Source of the DNA: Gammaproteobacteria bacterium
Lineage (GTDB): Bacteria > Pseudomonadota > Gammaproteobacteria > UBA11654
Assembly (NCBI GenBank): GCA_018672815.1
Contig: JABHDX010000006.1
Span: 1-5,798 of the forward strand
Length of the DNA stretch: 5,798 nt
Direction: 5' to 3'
A model generated the notes under the pieces. It was not told where the DNA came from. It worked only from the letters and a program-made list of their open reading frames with translations, and did not search any database. Both the position numbers and the translations under genes were made by a program. Within the stretch, counting starts at the first letter, position 1. The number at the start of each line of letters is the position of its first letter. Shown here piece after piece: positions 1 through 3,945 of the stretch.

Positions 1-170
1 ATTGTATCCCGATACCATTCAGCTAAATGCTGAACCATTCCCTGATTGATTAAGGACTGCATTGCATTCATCGCTTCTGCCTTAATCCACCATTCACCCG
101 CATCATCTTGGTAAATATGTTCACCTTCGATGAAGTCACTAACAATATTCAGAGCTTCTATGATTTCCAT
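1..170 (-). CDS. Hypothetical protein, 5' end only (runs off the left edge)
   Basis: The reverse strand is open from an ATG at 170-168 to the window edge, giving 56 complete codons with no stop. The start is well supported: GGGAGG (complement of 177-182) lies six bases upstream. The visible part is acidic and mostly helical in character, beginning MEIIEALNIV, with a WW pair near residue 27 and a Met/Ala/Gln-rich helix after it. There is no signal peptide, membrane segment or motif that I recognise. A weak inverted repeat (TTAAC at 173-177, GTTAA at 186-190) places the ribosome site in its loop. The gene is transcribed away from the rightward unit starting near 307, so the two share a divergent intergenic region. 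Its function is unknown. Confidence 0.7.
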   Translation of the reverse strand, partial: MEIIEALNIVSDFIEGEHIYQDDAGEWWIKAEAMNAMQSLINQGMVQHLAEWYRDT

Positions 171-256
171 AGTTAACCTCCCATTGTTAAGGATTACTTT
201 AATGTGGAGGTGACAGGCTTAATGCATTGATCGTCTATGGCTGTTTGAAAAAAAGA

Positions 257-280
257 ATGAATTCTAATGAGTTGATTCAT
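257..280. promoter_or_regulatory. Possible operator: inverted repeat over the -35 box
   Basis: ATGAAT (257-262) and ATTCAT (275-280) form a perfect six-base inverted repeat with a 12-base spacer. The right half overlaps the -35 hexamer at 272-277. The geometry would suit a dimeric repressor, but short AT-rich repeats of this kind arise easily by chance and no regulator is encoded nearby. Confidence 0.2.
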
Positions 281-300
281 ATTTGTAAAGTAGTTATTAT
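272..300 (+). promoter_or_regulatory. Sigma70-type promoter for the leader and small-gene operon
   Basis: TTGATT (272-277) and TATTAT (295-300) are separated by exactly 17 bases, matching the consensus hexamers at four and five of six positions. Transcription would start near 307. That is where the 5' strand of the predicted leader pseudoknot begins, which independently supports the assignment. The promoter reads toward the genes at 372 and 618. Confidence 0.55.
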
Positions 301-306
301 TACCAT

Positions 307-371
307 TGCCGATTTGGGGCGCTTGCGGGCATAAACAGCTAAAAGCCCCTCCATTTAAACAAGGAGGTATT
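307..371 (+). promoter_or_regulatory. Structured 5' leader: H-type pseudoknot, SAM-II riboswitch-like
   Basis: The leader between the inferred transcription start and the ATG at 372 folds by hand into an H-type pseudoknot. P1 pairs UGCC (307-310) with GGCA (328-331). P2 pairs GGGGC (316-320), inside the P1 loop, with GCCCC (345-349) downstream. The strands are joined by an A-rich linker (332-344). The unpaired blocks GAUUU (311-315), UUGC (323-326), AUAAA (331-335) and AGCUAAAA (337-344) appear in the same order, relative to P1 and P2, as the conserved blocks I remember for the SAM-II riboswitch (Rfam RF00521). CCUCC (348-352) overlaps the 3' strand of P2 and can also pair with the ribosome site GGAGG (363-367), so the two folds compete. 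The pairings are seen directly; the SAM-II assignment rests on memory. P1 is short and the downstream gene is not a recognisable methionine gene, so another small pseudoknot class is possible. Confidence 0.45.
361..368 (+). promoter_or_regulatory. Strong ribosome binding site that fixes the start at 372
   Basis: AAGGAGGT is a near-perfect Shine-Dalgarno sequence three bases before ATG 372. It excludes the longer reading that would begin at TTG 306, which would lie at or before the transcription start. Its GGAGG core can be sequestered by CCUCC at 348-352. Confidence 0.8.
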
Positions 372-608
372 ATGGATATTTATATATCAAAAGACGACGA
401 GAGATTACGTTTTAGAGTTAAAAAAACATCCCAAGTTAACAACTACTTTACAATTTCAATTGTAGATAATAAACCGCAACTCTACGGAGGATGGTCTAAA
501 GGTGCTTTTGGGGGATCAATGAATCTAAGCAAAGTTAAACTCTGGTCATTATTTCTAAGAGAGTTAAAAAACGCAGTTATGAAAAATAAACTTAACTATT
601 ATAAATGA
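372..608 (+). CDS. Hypothetical protein, 78 aa, first gene after the structured leader
   Basis: I do not recognise this protein. It is 78 residues, cytoplasmic in character (no signal peptide or membrane segment) and lysine-rich. The first half (MDIYISKDDERLRF onward) alternates polar and hydrophobic residues as in beta strands. A glycine-rich turn follows near residues 39-48 (GGWSKGAFGG), then an amphipathic basic helix (about 52-75). A small beta-then-helix fold binding nucleic acid or another protein would fit, but this is inference. The start is set by the strong ribosome site at 361-368. The gene sits directly below the pseudoknot leader and is therefore the likely regulated output. The next gene starts nine bases after its stop, so the two probably form an operon. 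Confidence 0.7.
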   Translation: MDIYISKDDERLRFRVKKTSQVNNYFTISIVDNKPQLYGGWSKGAFGGSMNLSKVKLWSLFLRELKNAVMKNKLNYYK

Positions 609-617
609 GATGCAAAA

Positions 618-983
618 TTGAAACAGATAGAACTATTTAGCATCTCCAATAAAGATATGAAATTGCTAAAAGAGATTGACGAATGCAAAAGGTTAATAGA
701 AAGAATTATGTCTATGACACATAAAATCAATGAATTGAAAGCCTTTTCCCTCTATAGATTAAAAGAAATTGATACTTCTTCAACAGTTATAAATCTTCAA
801 GATTTTACTGAAAAGAAGAAACATTCAAAAGATATAGAACAGCTTAATCAATGTCTTGATGAAAATTTTAGTTTTCTTATCGAGCTACAAGATTGGGTTA
901 ATGAAAATAGTTTTTATGCATCCAAGATTAACTTCTTTTACCTAAGACTAATTACAGAATCAAATAAAGTATCATCTCTTTAG
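618..983 (+). CDS. Hypothetical helical/coiled-coil protein, 121 aa
   Basis: Unrecognised protein of 121 residues. Almost the whole chain looks alpha-helical, with heptad-like spacing of Leu/Ile and many Lys/Glu residues (for example KLLKEIDECKRLIERI near residues 14-29), suggesting a coiled coil or helical bundle. There is no signal peptide or membrane segment. The start is probably TTG at 618, nine bases after the preceding stop, with a weak GAGA purine site at 607-610. An ATG at 657 would give a shorter form. Translation is probably coupled to the 78-aa gene upstream. The last 32 bases overlap the 3' end of the convergent gene on the other strand, leaving no room for a dedicated terminator. 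Confidence 0.6.
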   Translation: MKQIELFSISNKDMKLLKEIDECKRLIERIMSMTHKINELKAFSLYRLKEIDTSSTVINLQDFTEKKKHSKDIEQLNQCLDENFSFLIELQDWVNENSFYASKINFFYLRLITESNKVSSL

Positions 984-1263
984 TTGGAATTAACCCCACT
1001 CCTATAATTAATGCAAGAGCTAAAATTATAAGGCCATACTGAAATAATTCTAATTTATGTAAATCAAAAAATTCATGAGCTTTCTTAGCTGCTAAAGCTA
1101 AATAAACTTTGTAATCTATATTGTTAAATCTAGCTTGACGCTGCTTTGGAACAAAAGGTACCAACTTGTATTTCATTTCAGGCGCCATTGAAAAAACTTC
1201 AGGCAGAATCAAAGTAACAGCTCCATCTGTAATCAATTGAAAAAATTCTCTTCTATTAGGCAT
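952..1263 (-). CDS. Small Tat-signal-like protein with C-terminal membrane segment
   Basis: A 103-residue protein. The N-terminus NRREFF (residues 3-8) matches the twin-arginine export motif. It is followed by a moderately hydrophobic stretch (10-27) ending in a possible cleavage region near SMA-PE. The middle (30-70) is polar and basic. Residues 74-92 form one clear hydrophobic segment, followed by a short tail. If the first part is a Tat signal, the product would be an inner-membrane, C-terminally anchored protein. The h-region holds Asp13 and Glu22, which weakens that reading, so a plain membrane protein remains possible. It starts one base after the stop of the hydrolase gene with no Shine-Dalgarno sequence of its own, implying translational coupling. 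Its 3' end overlaps the convergent gene by 32 bases. I recognise no family. Confidence 0.6.
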   Translation of the reverse strand: MPNRREFFQLITDGAVTLILPEVFSMAPEMKYKLVPFVPKQRQARFNNIDYKVYLALAAKKAHEFFDLHKLELFQYGLIILALALIIGVGLIPTKEMILYLIL

Positions 1264-1264
1264 A

Positions 1265-2086
1265 TTAATTAAGATGCCGATTGAGAAATTCTATTGTTTT
1301 ATCCCAGGAGTCCTCGGCTGCATTGGATTGATACGCACCTCCAGAAGCATTAGCGAAGGCATGTTTGGCTCCCTGATAAAAATGAATAGAAGCGTCTTTA
1401 TTCAAATCTTTTAAATCTTGATCAAATTGTATGAACTGTTTGTGCAATCGATCCTTGGTTCCTACAAAGCCAATAATTGGCATTTCCAATGTTGCCAATC
1501 TTTCTTTATCTTCAATGAGGCTACCATAATATATGACAGTTGCATCAATATCCCTAGGCAACATCAAAGCACCCCTGAGAGACCACTTTCCACCTAAACA
1601 CCAACCAATAATCCCGATTTTTTCAACCCCAACCTCATTTTTAAGGTAATCGTATGCTTGCTTGATATTATCAAGAGCTCTTTGTTCATTATTTGATAAA
1701 TTAGTGCTTAACTGAAAAGCGTCCTTTACTTTAGTTGCTGACTTTCCTTCATAAAGATCTACAGCTAATGAGCTATAGCCCAAGCCTGCGAGTTGTTCAT
1801 TCATCAAATGAATATCTTCATTCAGACCCCACCATTCATGGATAACTATCAGGCCTGAGGTTGTTTTATCGTTTGGCTCACTAAAAAAACCTTTATGAGA
1901 TTGTTCCTGACTTTGACCATAAATAACTTCGCTAGAGGTAACTTTAGCTAATGGATTACGAAGTGCGCCTTCACTAGTAATAGGTGCATCATGACGATGT
2001 TCTTCAAAATCACCCAAGTCAGTTTCAATAGACCAAGACCAGTTAGATATCAGAACTAGAACACAACATAAAAGATATTTTTTCAT
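1265..2086 (-). CDS. Exported dienelactone hydrolase family protein
   Basis: Alpha/beta hydrolase of the dienelactone hydrolase (carboxymethylenebutenolidase-like) family, 273 residues. Residues 1-19 form a Sec-type signal peptide, with cleavage likely after SWS. There is no lipobox, so a soluble periplasmic product is expected. The family hallmarks are visible in order: HEWWGLN (83-89, with the Glu that interacts with the nucleophile), the nucleophile elbow GWCLGG with Cys163, GTKD with Asp212, and GAKHAF with His242. The Cys-Asp-His triad is complete, so the enzyme is probably active; in this family it would cleave lactones or esters. The natural substrate cannot be read from the sequence, and no aromatic-degradation genes lie nearby. 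About 230 residues is usual for the cytoplasmic enzyme; the extra length is the signal peptide and an N-terminal extension (20-60). AGGAG lies only one base before the ATG, an unusually short spacing. Confidence 0.9.
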   Translation of the reverse strand: MKKYLLCCVLVLISNWSWSIETDLGDFEEHRHDAPITSEGALRNPLAKVTSSEVIYGQSQEQSHKGFFSEPNDKTTSGLIVIHEWWGLNEDIHLMNEQLAGLGYSSLAVDLYEGKSATKVKDAFQLSTNLSNNEQRALDNIKQAYDYLKNEVGVEKIGIIGWCLGGKWSLRGALMLPRDIDATVIYYGSLIEDKERLATLEMPIIGFVGTKDRLHKQFIQFDQDLKDLNKDASIHFYQGAKHAFANASGGAYQSNAAEDSWDKTIEFLNRHLN

Positions 2087-2252
2087 ACTCCTAAGACTAA
2101 CAAATAATTTTATATTGACAAATATTTACCACTATTTGATTGCAATTTTGAATGGATAATAGCGCCATATAATCAAAATAAATCAAGACATTATTCTTTT
2201 TTAAATTTCTATAAAGTTCTTAACTTTATTATTTTGATCTGAAAAAAATCCA

Positions 2253-2282
2253 TTGACAGTATAAAAAATTATCTGCTATCCA
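2253..2282 (+). promoter_or_regulatory. Promoter candidate for the GIY-YIG operon
   Basis: A perfect -35 hexamer TTGACA (2253-2258) is followed after 18 bases by TATCCA (2277-2282). The -10 box is weak, but it is preceded by TG at 2274-2275, the extended -10 arrangement. Transcription would start near 2289, giving a leader of about 25 bases. The ribosome site GAGGAA (2302-2307) lies six bases before ATG 2314. Confidence 0.4.
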
Positions 2283-2313
2283 ATAAAAGGAAATTAATAT
2301 TGAGGAATACATT

Positions 2314-2793
2314 ATGAAAACAAAATGCAGAGTTAAACATTGCAGAGGTAACACTAAAAAATTAAACCACCTCTATATCTGTAAAATTTGTAAAGCTGCC
2401 TTTTTTCATGGCACTTATAAATACGGTCATAACGGATTAAAAGATTTTAATAATGATGAGGTATTGCGTGAAGAGTTACTAAAATCAAATATAAGGCCAA
2501 CCAAAAATTGGCAATACTATGTCTATACAATTCAAGCATCTTGGTTGCCTGGAGATAAAAAGAAAACTCTTTATGTGGGTATGACGGGCAAGCATCCACA
2601 TAGCAGGCTATTGGATCATATGACAAATAGAAAGAAGTTAGCTGCAAGAATCTTTAAACGTAAGAAAAATCGTAGGCAAGTAATCACTATGCTTGATTTT
2701 GAAGGTCCAATGAGTAAAAAAGAGGCAATTGCTAGAGAGAAATCACTTGCCTATGAACATAAAGATAACTACTTGGTTAAGGGAGGACATTAA
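2314..2793 (+). CDS. GIY-YIG nuclease-like protein with N-terminal zinc ribbon
   Basis: A 159-residue protein with two parts. Residues 5-26 carry CX4C and CX2C pairs (Cys5, Cys10, Cys23, Cys26), a likely zinc ribbon. Residues 67-159 look like a GIY-YIG domain: YVYTI (69-73) stands for the GIY strand and LYVGMTG (86-92) for YIG. Then come Arg98 and His102 in RLLDH, and the helix EAIAREKSL (137-145), where Glu142 is the expected metal-ligating glutamate. Asn152 lies before a C-terminal KGGH. The Tyr/Arg/Glu catalytic set therefore appears present. The architecture is closest to short uncharacterised GIY-YIG proteins ending in a GGH tail, not to UvrC or homing endonucleases. A DNA-cutting or DNA-processing role is inferred; cellular target unknown. 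The 3' neighbour begins one base after its stop, so the two are probably made together. Confidence 0.75.
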   Translation: MKTKCRVKHCRGNTKKLNHLYICKICKAAFFHGTYKYGHNGLKDFNNDEVLREELLKSNIRPTKNWQYYVYTIQASWLPGDKKKTLYVGMTGKHPHSRLLDHMTNRKKLAARIFKRKKNRRQVITMLDFEGPMSKKEAIAREKSLAYEHKDNYLVKGGH

Positions 2794-2794
2794 A

Positions 2795-3241
2795 ATGGCT
2801 GCAGATTTATACTTACCTTCTTTAGTAGAAGAATTACAAATAAAACTAAACACACACTTTGAAAATGCTCTAAAAGAGAAGGGTATGATCAAAGATAAGA
2901 ATTCTAAGCATTACATACATGCAAATGAAAAAGTAAAAAACATCTACAAACAAATGTGGTCCGAATCTTGTCACTTTCATGATGCATATAATGAGAGCTC
3001 TCTGATGTGGTCACTTGGTCTTTCTTGGTGGAAGGATGTAATACCTATGTTAAATGACAAATATCACTTAACACCTGAAAAAGCACAGGAACTCATTAGA
3101 TTAATTCATACATCAGAAATTGATCCAGAGATGCTAAATCAAAAATACAATTATGAATATTTTTTAGATAAGAAGAAAAAACTAATCAAGTTTCTTGATC
3201 AATCTATAGAATATGGGGAATCAATTGAATGTTCTATATAG
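2795..3241 (+). CDS. Hypothetical helical partner of the GIY-YIG protein, 148 aa
   Basis: I do not recognise this 148-residue protein. It is predominantly helical and charged, with an aromatic core segment (MWSLGLSWWK, 71-80) and several His/Cys residues around 57-63 (ESCHFHD) that could bind metal. A Lys-rich helix near 123-135 follows. There is no signal peptide or membrane segment. The ATG at 2795 is chosen because GGGAGG (2781-2786) lies eight bases upstream and the start sits one base after the preceding stop; a longer in-frame reading from within the nuclease gene has no such site. The strict spacing suggests that the two products act together, for instance as nuclease and partner, inhibitor or immunity protein. 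That is inference from position only. Confidence 0.75.
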   Translation: MAADLYLPSLVEELQIKLNTHFENALKEKGMIKDKNSKHYIHANEKVKNIYKQMWSESCHFHDAYNESSLMWSLGLSWWKDVIPMLNDKYHLTPEKAQELIRLIHTSEIDPEMLNQKYNYEYFLDKKKKLIKFLDQSIEYGESIECSI

Positions 3242-3245
3242 AATA

Positions 3246-3392
3246 TTAATGGACTAAGTCATCCAAAAATTCTGATGCAGGTTTAAGATCTGTTAATAAA
3301 AGATGATCCCTTACTCTTGTGTATACTTCAAAATTCTCAAAGTTATGTAACTCAACTGACTCACAACCTGTTTCCAAAATTCTGACTCGCAC
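3246..3392 (-). pseudogene. Open minus-strand fragment, possible gene remnant
   Basis: Between the GIY-YIG operon and the sortase stop, the reverse strand is open for 48 codons from a GTG at 3392-3390 to TAA at 3248-3246. The first ten codons lie inside the 3' end of the sortase gene in another frame. The part unique to the junction (about 38 codons) reads like ordinary protein, including FEVYTRVRDHLLL and PASEFLDDLVH at its end. No ribosome site is evident before the GTG and I recognise no family. It could be the C-terminal tail of a lost gene, a tiny gene coupled to the sortase, or chance; an open frame this short is not rare. Confidence 0.2.
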
Positions 3393-3945
3393 TGACTACG
3401 TAGCGAAGAGGCGTTGCGGATGTAAGAGCATTAAAGGGATAACAGGTAATGATGAGCAGCACCTCTTTGGTATTTATCGTAGAGATGGTATCGGTCTTCA
3501 CATTCAGGATGTAAAAGTCCTCAATGGTATAGGAATGCCATTGTTGGAAGCGATCCTGTAGCTTAATGGTATCTCCTTTTTTCAATTGTCTGATGTACAC
3601 TCCGTGACTATCACGGTGACTTGAGAGCACGGTTGCCCCTCCCTTACCAGGAAGCTTGCTTTCCTCATGAAAGGCCGGCCCGAACGCAAGGGCTTGTCCC
3701 GATGTCCCGGAGAGTACTATTTGATCCACATTATGACGAGGTATCATTAAGCGCAAGACGGGGACGCCATCAAAACTTCTCCAGGGGCGTTGATCTTCTC
3801 CTGTCTTGATTGTTTTGTGCCAAGCATATTGCAAGAGCGGCTGGGCAACACGGGCCTTCAGTTCAATCTCAAAAACCTTAAAACCAAAGTATCCTCCTCC
3901 TATCAGCAGGATCGATGCTAGGAGAAGGATGGGGAATCTTTTCAA
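3361..3945 (-). CDS. Class GN-type sortase (transpeptidase)
   Basis: Sortase of the kind paired with a VIT/vWA target in Proteobacteria, 194 residues. Residues 4-22 form an N-terminal membrane segment (uncleaved anchor), placing the catalytic domain in the periplasm. The active site is complete: His110 in SSHRDSH, Cys168 in ITCYPF and Arg181 in PLRYVV. By family knowledge, Cys168 attacks a sorting motif in the substrate C-terminus and forms a thioester. The acceptor in Gram-negative hosts is not established. Translation starts at TTG 3945-3943, which overlaps the upstream stop codon as TTGA. The only purine-rich site is a weak AAGAAG a few bases before it, so translational coupling to the target gene is likely. 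The length is normal for the family and the C-terminus appears intact. Confidence 0.88.
   Translation of the reverse strand: MKRFPILLLASILLIGGGYFGFKVFEIELKARVAQPLLQYAWHKTIKTGEDQRPWRSFDGVPVLRLMIPRHNVDQIVLSGTSGQALAFGPAFHEESKLPGKGGATVLSSHRDSHGVYIRQLKKGDTIKLQDRFQQWHSYTIEDFYILNVKTDTISTINTKEVLLIITCYPFNALTSATPLRYVVSASQNFGNRL

Noticed and set aside
306..371. Extension of the 78-aa gene upstream to TTG 306 (100 aa)
   Set aside because: The codon lies at or before the inferred transcription start, has no ribosome site, and the extension covers the leader. ATG 372 has a near-perfect Shine-Dalgarno sequence.
2115..2143. TTGACA at 2115-2120 as a plus-strand promoter
   Set aside because: No -10-like hexamer is found at 16-18 bases. 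The second TTGACA at 2253 is better placed for the gene at 2314.
2108..2145. Minus-strand promoter for the hydrolase (TATAAA at the complement of 2109-2114)
   Set aside because: The -10-like box is good, but no acceptable -35 hexamer sits 16-18 bases upstream. The region is too AT-rich to call it.
2447..2647. 66-codon minus-strand frame inside the GIY-YIG gene
   Set aside because: It is antisense to a well-supported gene, with no ribosome site or family resemblance.
2729..2794. Longer form of the GIY-YIG partner starting inside the nuclease gene
   Set aside because: No ribosome site precedes it. GGGAGG at 2781-2786 with ATG 2795 gives a normal start one base after the upstream stop.
3195..3243. 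Cluster of short palindromes (TTGATCAA, TCTATAGA, TCAATTGA, TTCTATATAGAA) at the end of the GIY-YIG operon
   Set aside because: They lie mostly within coding, AT-rich DNA where such palindromes are common. There is no GC stem or T-run to make a terminator.
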